DNA from: Clavibacter sp.
GTDB taxonomy: Bacteria; Actinomycetota; Actinomycetes; Nanopelagicales; Nanopelagicaceae
Direction of reading: 5' to 3'
Length of the DNA stretch: 64,000 nucleotides
Assembly (NCBI GenBank): GCA_003569145.1
Contig: BGOH01000002.1
Span: 124,001-188,000 of the forward strand
Shown here: in pieces, positions 1 to 8,588 of the stretch
Layout of the letters: the number at the start of each line of letters is the position of its first letter
Numbering within the stretch: position 1 is the first letter of the stretch
Made by a program: the position numbers and the translations under genes
The notes under the pieces: model-generated
What the model was told of the DNA's origin: nothing
Database searches by the model: none
What the model saw: the letters and a program-made list of their open reading frames with translations, nothing else

Positions 1-322
1 ATCCTCGGTAGAGCCCAAGTTCTGCTGTATAGAAATAAATAGATCCTTCGGAGGAATTAAACTCCGAAAGTTCAAAGATTAGATAGCTCCAAGATTTAAG
101 GGCGTTGACAATCTTTGCCCCACTTCCAATTGCGCTGCTATAACTCATCTGCCCTCGATAAGAACCTGGCTTTAGCACTTGGCTCTGCCAATTAATCTTT
201 ACCCTTTCATTAAGCTCTCGCTCTAGCCCGGCCTCGAGATGTTTTATTAGCGCTTTAGGGCATGAGTAGATATTTAGCCGGCCATGGCAGTAGCCGATCT
301 CACTTGGGCTATAGGTAATCAA
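1..322 (-). CDS. DUF3145 family protein (3' part cut by window edge)
   Basis: The frame is open to the left edge, so the C-terminal part is missing. About 107 residues are visible, and the usual family length is near 165. The order of conserved features matches actinobacterial DUF3145: an N-terminal stretch GRLNIYSCPKAL, then VKINWQSQ, a GSYRG turn, AKIVNALKSW and TAELGLYRG. The start is a TTG preceded by a perfect AAGGAG six bases upstream. A GTG further upstream in frame is possible but lacks such a site. The function of DUF3145 is unknown; it is a conserved soluble actinobacterial protein. It is transcribed leftward, away from the cold-shock gene. Confidence 0.8.
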   Translation of the reverse strand, partial: MITYSPSEIGYCHGRLNIYSCPKALIKHLEAGLERELNERVKINWQSQVLKPGSYRGQMSYSSAIGSGAKIVNALKSWSYLIFELSEFNSSEGSIYFYTAELGLYRG

Positions 323-619
323 GAGCTGCTCCTTATATATAAGGACGTATCTATCTCTTAGATGCGACCTTCCCCAGCCCACCTAGCGATAGCGCTCTTG
401 CAATAGGTGAATTCTTGCCATAGTTCCACGCTTATTTCAATAGGTCAGGGCGTTATCCCCTTTTTTGATATTCGCACCTTCAGGGTAGGCTTGGCGCTAG
501 TCCAACGCTTATCAGTACCCGCTTGATAGCTTTCGCTTGAATCGGTATCGCTGTAGAACGGAACGACTGGCGAACGTGGAATTCACGTTTGTCCCCAAAA
601 TACCGAAGGAAAGTTATAA
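323..619. promoter_or_regulatory. Divergent spacer between DUF3145 gene and cold-shock gene
   Basis: No credible protein gene is seen here. The spacer must hold the promoters of the leftward DUF3145 gene and the rightward cold-shock gene. The right third probably forms the 5' leader of the cold-shock mRNA, because it carries a stem-loop (listed separately) and a purine-rich ribosome site (GAAGGAAAG) just before the start codon. No clear -35/-10 pair could be assigned. Confidence 0.4.
571..591 (+). promoter_or_regulatory. Stem-loop in cold-shock mRNA leader
   Basis: AACGTG (573-578) and CACGTT (584-589) form a six-base-pair stem with a five-base loop. It extends by a G-U and a C-G pair to eight pairs. 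It sits about 30 bases before the cspA-like start codon. Long structured leaders are known to control cold-shock mRNAs in other bacteria; a thermosensing role here is only inference. Confidence 0.4.
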
Positions 620-823
620 ATGGCAACAGGTACAGTTAAGTGGTTCAACTCTGAAAAGGGTTTTGGTTTCATCGCTGTTGATGGTGGCGGACAGGACGTA
701 TTCGTTCATTACTCTGCTATCCAAGGAAACGGCTACAAGTCCCTTGAAGAGGGTCAGTCAGTAACGTTTGAAGTTGTCCAGGGACCAAAGGGTCCTCAGG
801 CAGATGCAGTTACTGCTAACTAA
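620..823 (+). CDS. cspA: Cold-shock protein (CspA family)
   Basis: This is a 67-residue single cold-shock domain, the normal family length. It binds single-stranded RNA or DNA and acts as an RNA chaperone in the cytoplasm. The start [15 protein letters not shown] contains the RNP1 motif (KGFGFI), and RNP2 is VFVHYSAI. The C-terminus [10 protein letters not shown] is typical. The ATG follows a GAAGGAAAG ribosome site. A strong terminator follows directly, so the gene is probably monocistronic. An overlapping frame starting at 537 is a shadow of this gene. Confidence 0.96.
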   Translation: MATGTVKWFNSEKGFGFIAVDGGGQDVFVHYSAIQGNGYKSLEEGQSVTFEVVQGPKGPQADAVTAN

Positions 824-844
824 TTACACTAACTAGTTATAAGA

Positions 845-874
845 AAGCCCCAGAGAAATCTGGGGCTTTTTTTA
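845..874 (+). terminator. Rho-independent terminator after cspA
   Basis: AAGCCCCAGA (845-854) pairs with TCTGGGGCTT (859-868) around a GAAA tetraloop and is followed by a T tract to 874. It ends the cspA transcript and overlaps the stop codon of the leftward peptidase gene. The opposite strand has only a weak T run, so termination is mainly rightward. Confidence 0.93.
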
Positions 875-1438
875 TTTCCCAGCTTTAGCCTTTGCATTAG
901 CAACAGCTTTTGCTGGAGATAAATCTTTGCCCGCTTTCCAAGCATCTAAATATTTCCAAGGAGCAACAACGCCTCGTCTTATCTGCCAATCTCCTGGCTC
1001 AGTTTGATAAGAGATACCAAAGTGGAGATGTGGGCGAGGAATTCCCCTAGCGCTACCGCTAGTTCCAATCTCACCTAGCTTCTGACCCACTTCAACTCGA
1101 AGCCCAGGAACAATTTCTTTCATAACTTTAGATAGATGTGATCCGTAATAGCGCACACCATCATCGCCAATAAGAGAGATTGAGCGACCGCCACGGTGCT
1201 GACCTAAATTAGTTTTCCCGCTCCAGAGATCTTTTCTACTTACATCTTGAATAACTCCCCCAATAGGAGCCACAAATGCGCAACCTAGCTCTGCCTTGAT
1301 ATCAGTTGCCGGATAATCATGATGATACTTTCCATAGACTGTTTCGCAACCAACTACAGGATAGGTATAGATGGGGGCGGCAGAACTTGGTGATAAATTA
1401 GTTAAAAGTAGAGCTAGAACTAGCAGTGTTTTCTTCAT
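872..1438 (-). CDS. M23-family metallopeptidase (LytM-like), secreted
   Basis: The protein has 188 residues. A hydrophobic signal segment covers residues 4-15 and ends in a small-residue SSAA site near 21, so export is expected. The M23 zinc site is visible: H40 and D46 in YHHDYPATD, H101 in GSHL, and HLHF at 137-140. Such enzymes cut peptide cross-bridges in peptidoglycan, or serve as inactive activators of amidases. Here all metal ligands appear present, so activity is plausible. It is small, essentially signal plus catalytic domain. Its ATG overlaps the stop of blh by four bases, so the two are probably cotranscribed, though no functional link is obvious. Confidence 0.85.
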   Translation of the reverse strand: MKKTLLVLALLLTNLSPSSAAPIYTYPVVGCETVYGKYHHDYPATDIKAELGCAFVAPIGGVIQDVSRKDLWSGKTNLGQHRGGRSISLIGDDGVRYYGSHLSKVMKEIVPGLRVEVGQKLGEIGTSGSARGIPRPHLHFGISYQTEPGDWQIRRGVVAPWKYLDAWKAGKDLSPAKAVANAKAKAGK

Positions 1439-2388
1439 TTAAAGGCCGCCTTATCTAATCTTGCTGTAACCATCATGTGAGGAACTGTTAACGCCCAGAC
1501 CACAACTAGTGAGAGCCAGAGCAGTTCATCGCTAAGTCTTTCAGGGCTAAAGGCAGCAAGTGCTAGCGACACTATGAAAGTGCCCACAAGTGCAGGCAGG
1601 CCAGGAATAACTGCTTGGAGAAATGCTTTAGCTGAATTTCCTTGACTTACAAAGCTCTGTGAACTCTTTAGATTTAGCGTAAGCCGCGCAGTATGGCGCA
1701 TCGCGTGCCAGAGACCAAAGTAGGCAGCAAAGGCAACAAGTGGCGGAGTAAGGGTTGCTAGAAGAAAGAGAATTGAAAGATCAAGCCCATCTCGATAGCG
1801 CTTGGATAAGAGCTGGATTATTAGAGCAAGAAGAAAGAAAATAGTTACTAAGTTATTTAGCTCTTCAGCAAATCCCCATGCCAATTTAAGAGAGCTGGAT
1901 TTACGCATTAAGAGCAGAGGTGCTCATCTGGTTTGTTAGCGGAATTATTACCGGTATTAATCCAGCGCTTGATGCATAGAAGAATTGAGCTAGACGAGGT
2001 GAAGCGCTTGATTGGCCGATCTATCTAACTCTGAAATAAATGCAGCATCGCCAATTCCAAAGTGAAGAGCGCTCATTGCCACTACAGCGATAAAGCCAGC
2101 AGTATTCCAGTTAAGAATTGCCCAAACTGCAATGATTGCAATTGCAACATAAAGTGCAATAAATAATGTCATCTTTAAAACCGAGGAGCGCGGAAGAGTA
2201 ACTAGATGATCTAGCGCGCCATGGGGAATCCCAATCGCTAAAGCGATCAAGGCAATTACTACCTGCCAGGTAATTGTTGATTCATCAATCAATTGCGAGA
2301 AGGCAAGAGAGAGCAGTAGAACAGAAGTTGCGGCTAGGCTTGAAAAGCTCCTGGTGCTTGTAAAGATCCTCTTTTGCGCAAGCGACAT
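1435..2388 (-). CDS. blh: Brp/Blh-type beta-carotene 15,15'-dioxygenase, frameshifted
   Basis: Two pieces (1990-2388 and 1435-1908) in the same frame together give the usual family length of about 318 codons. The first piece carries GIPHGALDHL (residues 53-62) and HFGIGDA; the second carries LWHAMRHT and PHMMVTARLD. These histidine motifs define the membrane enzyme that cleaves beta-carotene into two retinals. Between the pieces about 80 bases read through in another frame as a family-like segment (RLAQFFYASSAGLIPVIIPL). Restoring the gene needs a one-base insertion near 1993-2010 and one or two further corrections near 1880-1912. It starts divergently from crtYc with only 48 bases between starts. 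No Shine-Dalgarno site is visible, so a leaderless start is possible. Confidence 0.8.
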
Positions 2389-2436
2389 ATAGGCAGATTA
2401 GCAAAACCGAATTGATCGATATGAGAAACTACTGAA

Positions 2437-2775
2437 ATGTCGCAGGGTTTAGAGCTTGCCAACTGGTCATACGTGGCAATGTTGCTCTTTACTCTCATCG
2501 GATCTTGGTGGCTGGAGTTTGCCTTTAAAATCAAAGTGCTCCGCCGTCCTAGAAAATTGCTTCTATCGATTCTTCCAGTAAGTGCTTTCTTTCTTATCTG
2601 GGATGCTTTTGCAATCTACCAAAAGCATTGGACCTTTGATCCAGATCAAATCTTGGGATTTTATGGACCTTTGGATATTCCGTTAGAGGAGTTTGCTTTC
2701 TTTGTGATCATTCCAATTGCAGCGATTCTTACCCTAGAGGGCGTTAAGGTAGTTTTGAACAGGATTAAGCGATGA
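2437..2775 (+). CDS. crtYc: Lycopene cyclase subunit CrtYc
   Basis: This is a 112-residue membrane protein with three predicted hydrophobic segments (about 10-28, 40-58 and 85-105). The stretch GPLDIPLEEFAFF is the hallmark acidic motif of the lycopene cyclase domain. In actinobacteria CrtYc and CrtYd act as a heterodimer that cyclises lycopene. Beta-ring products would feed the adjacent Blh, which makes retinal. The stop overlaps the crtYd start by four bases (ATGA), so translation is probably coupled. No good ribosome site precedes the ATG. Confidence 0.88.
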   Translation: MSQGLELANWSYVAMLLFTLIGSWWLEFAFKIKVLRRPRKLLLSILPVSAFFLIWDAFAIYQKHWTFDPDQILGFYGPLDIPLEEFAFFVIIPIAAILTLEGVKVVLNRIKR

Positions 2776-3086
2776 GATTTGAACTCTCCTACACTCAGAT
2801 AACGGTCTATGCCTTGATTCTCACCATCTTCTTTGACATGTTTATTACTAAAAACTCACTTCTTTCCACATTGAGATTTTGGTTTAGCTATTTCATTATT
2901 TTGCCATTTCAACTCTTTACTAATTGGTGGCTCACTTCGCGAGAGATTGTCATCTATAACAGTGAGGCGATAATTGGATTGCGTCTTGCTGGAGCGCCGA
3001 TTGAAGATTTGATCTTTGGCTTTGCCATGATTTTGGCAGTGATGAGTCTTTGGGAGTCAAAAATCAAGAGGGCTGATCTGCCTTAA
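2772..3086 (+). CDS. crtYd: Lycopene cyclase subunit CrtYd
   Basis: This is a 104-residue membrane protein with three hydrophobic segments. The C-terminal motif LAGAPIEDLIFGFAMI matches the second lycopene cyclase half-domain (the P-hydrophobic-E motif). It partners with CrtYc, encoded immediately upstream with a four-base overlap. The product is probably beta-carotene, given the Blh gene alongside. No phytoene synthase, desaturase or rhodopsin gene lies in the window, so the rest of the pathway must be elsewhere. Confidence 0.88.
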   Translation: MRFELSYTQITVYALILTIFFDMFITKNSLLSTLRFWFSYFIILPFQLFTNWWLTSREIVIYNSEAIIGLRLAGAPIEDLIFGFAMILAVMSLWESKIKRADLP

Positions 3087-3141
3087 CAATCATTTCTCGC
3101 GCCTTGCTCCTCTAATCCAGTCGGCTAGACTGCGCACGTTG

Positions 3142-3215
3142 GGGGCAGTAGCTCAGTTGGTTAGAGCCCCGGACTCATAATCCGGTCGTCGTAGGTTCGA
3201 GCCCTACCTGCCCCA
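3142..3215 (+). tRNA. tRNA-Met (CAT), probably elongator
   Basis: The cloverleaf is complete. The acceptor is GGGGCAG/CTGCCCC, the D arm starts TAGCTCAGTTGG, and the anticodon stem CCGGA/TCCGG encloses loop CTCATAA (anticodon CAT). The T arm GTAGG-TTCGAGC-CCTAC follows, then discriminator A. A normal G1-C72 pair argues against initiator tRNA. A lysidine-modified tRNA-Ile2 with the same anticodon cannot be excluded. The 3' CCA is not fully encoded. Confidence 0.93.
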
Positions 3216-3266
3216 CCGATAAGACCAGAATCTAGGTAAGGTACTTAATGAAAAGGAGTGAAATAC

Positions 3267-3511
3267 ATGAACCCACTTTCCTATCTCAGATACTTAGCCT
3301 ATGCGCTCTTTGCCCTTGGCCTAATTAATCTGCGTTACCAAACTGGCGCTAGCGACCTTGTCTTAAAAACAGTGTTGATTTCAGGAACAGGTGTAATCAT
3401 TTTGCCCTGACCTATCTAAATTTCGGAAAAGCCTTTCTGGCAAAGTCTTTCGGCAAAACTATCACCTGGATTATCGGTATTGCCGCCATTATCTTTGCGA
3501 TCATTAATTAA
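3267..3511 (+). CDS. Small membrane protein of unknown function, frameshifted
   Basis: A well-placed AGGAG precedes the ATG at 3267. The first frame gives 47 residues and stops at 3410. Adding one T to the run at 3400-3403 continues the frame as IIFALTYLNFGKAFLAKSFG and on to a stop at 3509-3511, giving about 81 residues. The restored protein has three hydrophobic segments (about 10-20, 35-50 and 66-80) with basic residues between them. I do not recognise the family. It lies between tRNA-Met and a tau-like gene. Confidence 0.5.
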
Positions 3512-3520
3512 CATAAAACT

Positions 3521-3781
3521 ATGGAATTAGCTGAGATTAAATCTCGCTGGAATGATGTCCTAGATGTTCTAGAGCGTGAAAATCGCGTGGCATGGCTGGC
3601 ATTCTTTGATGCCAGATTGGTTAGCTTTAATGACAATGAACTTAAACTTTCCTTCATTGATGCTGAGAAGTTAAGTGGAGCACATAACTATGCTCAGGTG
3701 AGAAAAGATTCTCACCGCCACGCCTTAGAAGCTGCAATAGAAGAGATTTTTGGAGTAAGTATCGTCATAATTACCGAGTGA
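3521..3781 (+). CDS. Small protein resembling DnaX (gamma/tau) C-terminal domain
   Basis: The protein has 86 residues, is soluble and is largely helix-strand by eye. The pattern IKSRWNDVLDVLERENRVAW, then LVSFNDNELKLSF and ALEAAIEEIFGVSIVI, resembles the C-terminal tau-type domain that follows the clamp-loader core in actinobacterial DnaX. Here it stands alone with no ATPase domain. It could be a free clamp-loader accessory or a domain reused for another role. The similarity is judged from pattern only. It overlaps the following lysozyme gene by four bases (GTGA), suggesting coupling. Confidence 0.55.
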   Translation: MELAEIKSRWNDVLDVLERENRVAWLAFFDARLVSFNDNELKLSFIDAEKLSGAHNYAQVRKDSHRHALEAAIEEIFGVSIVIITE

Positions 3782-5397
3782 TTTCTCCCCGCCGCATATC
3801 CCTTCTCTTACTCATTTGGGCGCTACTAGCCAATATCAGTTCCCCTATTTCGCAGGCGGCGACAACATCATCCTTTAATTTGACTCAGACTCCTGCATTT
3901 CCTGATTACAAAGTAACTTTTCACGGCGTTATTAAGCCGAAGGTAAAAAATGCAGTTGTAAAAATTGATGTAAAAATTGGTAGCACTTGGAGTGATACCC
4001 GCCTTAGAACTAAATCAACCCCAAGCGGAGCCTGGAAGATTCAAGCAAGAGCTACAGCCCTTGCTGCCAACGCAACATATCGAGCAAAAGTGATTATTGG
4101 AGGAAAAACACTCACCACAAAGACAAAGAGAATTGTGATTGAGCAGAACCCAGCAATTTCAACCCCTGATGAATTAATCTCACTTAGCGGTCCTGGCGGT
4201 CGAATTCATGGCACCGATATAAGCCGCTGGCAGCATCCTCAAGATAAACCGATCGACTTTGTGAAGATGTATAACGCAGGAATTAGATTTGTAATGATTA
4301 AAGCCTCTGATACAAGAGATGATGCTGACGCACTTGCTCTTAAGTATCTCTTGATGGATCGTGATGCAGCCCAAGCAGCAGGTATCTATACCGGTTATTA
4401 CCACTACACAATATTGCCTAATACCACCAATAAAGAATCCGTAATTCTTGATGCTAAAGCTCAAGCTCAAAAAGCGCTGTGGCGACTCTCTAGTCTTGGT
4501 GGCTATACCGAGAAAGATCTGCCATACGCACTTGATTTGGAATATAACTGTGTGCAAGTTTCCAATGGCAGCTGCGTTAAGTATGCACCAAAGCCATTGG
4601 TCACTCTCTGGGCTGAAACTTGGCTTGAAACGATGTATGAAAAAACTGGCCGTAAGCCATTTCTTTATTCTTATCCAACATTTCTTGAGCAAGCGATGGT
4701 TAGAAGTGAGAAATTACGCCAATATCCACTATGGAAAGCGCAATACGGAATCAATCCTGCAGATCCGATTGCTGAGCCAGGGAGAAAAGAATTTGGCTGC
4801 TTTGTTCACTCTTGGTCAACTGCTAACTGCTCATCGCTCTGGCAAATTTGGCAGTATTCATCGTGCGGAATTGGCGAGAAGTATGGAGTGCCATCACCAA
4901 GGGTTGATTTAAATGTATTTAGAGGAGATAGCGCCTCATTCCTTCAATTAACAAGAGGTATCTGGACCCCTGCTGTTGGCGATTATCTGCCGGTAAAGGA
5001 ACCGACCACTCTGCTTATCACAAGCGTTAACGCAAGTAGTACTGATAAGCCAGTAAAGATTAAGGTTGAAGTTAAGCGCCCAAGCGGAGAGCCCGTTGTT
5101 ACTGGAACCGTAGCTTTTAGGAGAAGTCCTGTTGAGGGCGGGGGCCCAGTTGTTAAAGTGGAGCAGAGCCCGGTTCGAGATAGGGCTGGAATCTGGACTC
5201 TAACTCTTAAGAATCTTCCTGCAGGTCTTACGCAAGGATATGTCGCATTTGTTGATCAAACTGGAACGCATTTAGAAAATCGCCAAGACTTATCAATTAA
5301 TCTGATTCAAGGACCTGAAGTTGTTGTTACTCCAACGCCAAAGCCAACTAAGCCAGTAGTGCCTTTTGATTCTTGCAAGAATCAAATTAAGAATTAA
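3778..5397 (+). CDS. Secreted GH25 family lysozyme-like glycosidase
   Basis: The protein has 539 residues. An N-terminal signal (about 8-28, ending SQA) implies export. A beta-rich Ig-like region at about 35-125 precedes the GH25 barrel, which begins GTDISRWQHP near 145. It continues through MIKASD, GIYTGYYHY, the catalytic acidic pair in YALDLEYN, and WQIWQYSS...VDLNVF. A second Ig-like domain fills roughly 405-520, and the tail is a proline/threonine linker. GH25 enzymes hydrolyse the muramic acid-glucosamine bond of peptidoglycan. Extra cysteines (NCVQVSNGSC, FGCFV, NCSS, SSCG) suggest disulfides outside the cell. The GTG start overlaps the upstream stop. Confidence 0.88.
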   Translation: MISPRRISLLLLIWALLANISSPISQAATTSSFNLTQTPAFPDYKVTFHGVIKPKVKNAVVKIDVKIGSTWSDTRLRTKSTPSGAWKIQARATALAANATYRAKVIIGGKTLTTKTKRIVIEQNPAISTPDELISLSGPGGRIHGTDISRWQHPQDKPIDFVKMYNAGIRFVMIKASDTRDDADALALKYLLMDRDAAQAAGIYTGYYHYTILPNTTNKESVILDAKAQAQKALWRLSSLGGYTEKDLPYALDLEYNCVQVSNGSCVKYAPKPLVTLWAETWLETMYEKTGRKPFLYSYPTFLEQAMVRSEKLRQYPLWKAQYGINPADPIAEPGRKEFGCFVHSWSTANCSSLWQIWQYSSCGIGEKYGVPSPRVDLNVFRGDSASFLQLTRGIWTPAVGDYLPVKEPTTLLITSVNASSTDKPVKIKVEVKRPSGEPVVTGTVAFRRSPVEGGGPVVKVEQSPVRDRAGIWTLTLKNLPAGLTQGYVAFVDQTGTHLENRQDLSINLIQGPEVVVTPTPKPTKPVVPFDSCKNQIKN

Positions 5398-7070
5398 CCA
5401 ACTTTACTTTCCATCTGAGTAGCTTTCTCTAAATTTTTCTTTTGGCGCATAATAATCTGCTCATATTCAGTAATAGATTTGGTGATCTCTTTCTTTCCAA
5501 GACCTGCAAAGTTACCAAGGAGTTCGCCTAAGTAACTAGTAATACTCAGCCCAGAATCACTTGCTTCAAATGCAATACGAGTTCTTCTCGATAACAAATC
5601 ATCGATACTTAGAGCTGCTTCATGGGTAATGGCATAGAGCGCTTCTGCTTTTATATATAGCAAGCCTTCAATTAGAGGCTCAAGCAGTGAAGTATCTTCT
5701 TTTGCTGGAGCTAGGACTTCATCAAATAAAGATCCGTAGCGATCAAGAAGATGTCTGATGGTTTCTTCAGATAGACCATACTCTTTCGCTAGTTTTGGAA
5801 TCTTATTTATCAATACTGAATAACCTTCAGCGCCAATGATGGCAAGATTTTCAGTTGTTGAATCAGGAACGATTCGCCTTAAATGATTTACTGCCTCATC
5901 AACAGCATCCTGTGACATCACGCGATATGTGGTGTATTTACCGCCAGCGATTGAAACAAAGCCAGGTGTAGGACTATCAACGACATGCTCTCTAGATAAT
6001 GTAGTTGTTGGTGAGTCAGGATCAGTTGAAACAAGTGGACGAAGGCCTGCAAATACACCTACTACTTGATCGCGTCTTAGTTTGGGCTCAAGTACTCGAT
6101 TAGCTTGATTAATTATGTATGAAACATCATCGCTACTTGCCAGTGGCTCTTCTTTGCTCTCTTGGTAATCAGTATCAGTTGTTCCAACTATCCATTGCTC
6201 GCCCCAAGGGATAATGAAAAGCACCGAAACATCGGTCTTAATAATTACGCCACTTTGAGAGTTAATCGCGCTCTTGGGCACAACAATGTGTGAGCCCTTC
6301 GACATGCGAACCTTATAACCGGCTTTTAGTCCAAACTTCTCATGGAGCTGATCACTCCAAACCCCTGATGCCATAATCGTGGCTTTTGCGCGGACTTCAA
6401 TGACCTCATCACTTAATAGATCTCTAATCTTTGCGCCAACTACACGCTTGCCATTTTTAATGACCTCTTCACATCTAGTTCTTGTGGTAATAACTGCGCC
6501 ATATTTAGCAGCGGTTCTAGCAATGCTCATAGTATGGCGAGCATCATCTACTTGAGCATCAAAATATTGAAATCCTCCAGTTATTACATCAAGGCGCAGT
6601 GATGGCGCAATCTCACTTACCTTCTTCTGGGATAAGTGTTTATGCCAAGGAAGCGCCCTCTTAAAGCCTCGTAGCGCGTCATAGAGAGCCATTCCAGCTC
6701 CAACATAAGTTCTCTCAATTAGTTTTTCATGGAGTGGATAGAGGAATGAAACTGGCTTAACTAAATGAGGTGAGAGAGTAGTTACCATTAACTCTCGCTC
6801 ATATAGCGCCTCTCTTACAAGACGAAAGTCATATTGTTCAAGATAGCGAAGTCCGCCATGAATTAACTTTGAAGATTTGGAAGAAGTTCCTGATGCGAAG
6901 TCTCCGCTTTCAACTAAAGCAACGCTTAGCCCTCGTGATGCAGCATCAAGAGCAATTCCCACGCCATTAATTCCGCCGCCAATTACCAAAATATCAAATT
7001 CGCTCTCACCCAATGCAGTAATTGCAGCGCCTCGCGTGGCGACATTCAGGCTGGAATTAGATCTGGACAC
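5394..7070 (-). CDS. glpD: Glycerol-3-phosphate dehydrogenase (FAD, quinone-linked)
   Basis: The enzyme oxidises glycerol-3-phosphate to dihydroxyacetone phosphate and passes electrons to quinone at the membrane. The FAD-binding motif [19 protein letters not shown] sits near the N-terminus. [17 protein letters not shown] and [11 protein letters not shown] are further family signatures, and a helical C-terminal DAO_C domain follows. A longer frame begins at a TTG at 7115, but that would run 27 bases into glpK. The GTG at 7070 leaves an 18-base gap and still precedes the FAD motif, so I prefer it. It is divergent from glpK, its pathway partner. Its 3' end overlaps the lysozyme stop by four bases. 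Confidence 0.93.
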   Translation of the reverse strand: MSRSNSSLNVATRGAAITALGESEFDILVIGGGINGVGIALDAASRGLSVALVESGDFASGTSSKSSKLIHGGLRYLEQYDFRLVREALYERELMVTTLSPHLVKPVSFLYPLHEKLIERTYVGAGMALYDALRGFKRALPWHKHLSQKKVSEIAPSLRLDVITGGFQYFDAQVDDARHTMSIARTAAKYGAVITTRTRCEEVIKNGKRVVGAKIRDLLSDEVIEVRAKATIMASGVWSDQLHEKFGLKAGYKVRMSKGSHIVVPKSAINSQSGVIIKTDVSVLFIIPWGEQWIVGTTDTDYQESKEEPLASSDDVSYIINQANRVLEPKLRRDQVVGVFAGLRPLVSTDPDSPTTTLSREHVVDSPTPGFVSIAGGKYTTYRVMSQDAVDEAVNHLRRIVPDSTTENLAIIGAEGYSVLINKIPKLAKEYGLSEETIRHLLDRYGSLFDEVLAPAKEDTSLLEPLIEGLLYIKAEALYAITHEAALSIDDLLSRRTRIAFEASDSGLSITSYLGELLGNFAGLGKKEITKSITEYEQIIMRQKKNLEKATQMESKVG

Positions 7071-7088
7071 GCCCTTAGGATACGGGCT

Positions 7089-8588
7089 ATGGGCTACATC
7101 GGCGCTCTCGACCAAGGGACCTCAAGCACTCGTTTCATAATCTTTAATCAAACTGGTCAAATCGTTGGACAAGAACAATTAGAACATTCTCAAATTCTCC
7201 CCAAAGCAGGTTGGGTAGAACATGACGGAGCGGAAATCTGGCGAGCGTGCATCAGCGTTATTACTGGCGCGTTAAAGAGGGCTGGTATTCAAGGCTCAGA
7301 TTTGAACTCAATTGGAATAACGAATCAGCGAGAGACCACTCTTATCTGGGATAAGAGCACCGGACTACCCCTTCATAACGCCATAGTCTGGCAAGACACA
7401 AGGACGGCGGAGTTTCTAAACGCCTTAAGTGATCAGGTTAAAGAAAAGATCGTCTATAAAACCGGCCTTGCTATCGCCCCATACTTTTCAGCAAGCAAGA
7501 TTAATTGGCTAATTAAGAATTCTCCCGAAGTTGCCCTGGCAATAAAGGATGGAAGGGCGCTGGCAGGAACCATTGATTCTTGGCTCCTTTGGAATTTAAC
7601 GGGTGGAGTAAATGGTGGGGTCCACTACACCGATGTGACCAATGCCAGCAGGACTCTACTTATGAACCTTGAGAGCCTTGATTGGGATAGTGAGCTGTTA
7701 GAAATCTTTGAAATTCCTCGTCAGATACTTGCTGAAATCAAATCTTCTTCGCAAGTTTATGGCCACAGCATGAGTAATGGTCCCCTTGCAAGCGCAGTTC
7801 CCATCTCTGGAATTCTTGGCGACCAACAAGCAGCGATGGTCGGACAGACTTGTTTTGAACTTGGAGAATCAAAGACAACTTATGGCACTGGAAACTTTGC
7901 TCTGCTAAATACTGGAACATCAATCGTTAGATCTAAGCATGGCCTTTTAACAACGCTCTGCTATAAATTTGGTGACGACAATGCGCGATATGCACTTGAG
8001 GGCTCTGTAGCGGTTACTGGATCTGCGATCCAATGGCTTAGGGATCAATTGGGCATTATTACTTCAGCTCCCCAAGTTGAAGAACTAGCAAAGAGCGTTA
8101 GTGATAATGGTGGGGTTTATTTTGTTCCTGCATTTTCAGGACTCTTTGCCCCTTACTGGCGAAGTGATGCAAGAGGGGTAATTGTTGGATTAAGTAGAGC
8201 TGCTACCAAAGCTCACCTTGCCAGAGCAGCACTTGAAGCAATCTGTTATCAAACCCGCGATGTATTAGATGCGATGAGCGCTGATAGCAAAGTTGCTCTC
8301 ACTGAAATTAGAGTAGATGGAGGAATTACTGCTAACGAATTATGTATGCAGATGCAGGCAGATATTATGGGAGTTGAAGTAATTCGGCCGGTGATAATTG
8401 AAACTACCGCCCTTGGCGCTGCCTATGCAGCAGGACTTGCAACAGGTTTTTATAAAGATACTAGTGAGCTAAAAGCCAAGTGGCGCGAAGATAAGCGCTT
8501 TAAACCAGATAAGGCCAGCACGCTTGCAACTACAGGATTTAAGAATTGGAAGAAAGCCATTGAAAAGACTCTAAACTGGCTTGATTAA
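7089..8588 (+). CDS. glpK: Glycerol kinase
   Basis: The protein has 499 residues, the standard length. It phosphorylates glycerol with ATP to glycerol-3-phosphate, the substrate of the adjacent GlpD. FGGY-kinase features are clear: N-terminal [15 protein letters not shown], the RETT substrate loop, [28 protein letters not shown], and the C-terminal [22 protein letters not shown] about nine bases upstream supports the ATG. No glycerol facilitator gene is nearby. The 3' end overlaps the convergent GH36 gene by four bases. Confidence 0.96.
   Translation: MGYIGALDQGTSSTRFIIFNQTGQIVGQEQLEHSQILPKAGWVEHDGAEIWRACISVITGALKRAGIQGSDLNSIGITNQRETTLIWDKSTGLPLHNAIVWQDTRTAEFLNALSDQVKEKIVYKTGLAIAPYFSASKINWLIKNSPEVALAIKDGRALAGTIDSWLLWNLTGGVNGGVHYTDVTNASRTLLMNLESLDWDSELLEIFEIPRQILAEIKSSSQVYGHSMSNGPLASAVPISGILGDQQAAMVGQTCFELGESKTTYGTGNFALLNTGTSIVRSKHGLLTTLCYKFGDDNARYALEGSVAVTGSAIQWLRDQLGIITSAPQVEELAKSVSDNGGVYFVPAFSGLFAPYWRSDARGVIVGLSRAATKAHLARAALEAICYQTRDVLDAMSADSKVALTEIRVDGGITANELCMQMQADIMGVEVIRPVIIETTALGAAYAAGLATGFYKDTSELKAKWREDKRFKPDKASTLATTGFKNWKKAIEKTLNWLD

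Noticed and set aside
537-764. 75-residue frame overlapping the cold-shock gene
   Set aside because: It overlaps cspA in another frame, has no family pattern, and cspA explains the DNA fully.
1435-2388. Treating the two blh pieces as separate membrane proteins
   Set aside because: They share one frame, sum to the family length, divide the conserved histidine motifs between them, and the middle segment is family-like in a shifted frame.
4180-4912. Long opposite- and same-strand frames inside the GH25 gene
   Set aside because: They lie wholly within a well-supported lysozyme gene and show cysteine- and isoleucine-rich shadow composition with no motif.
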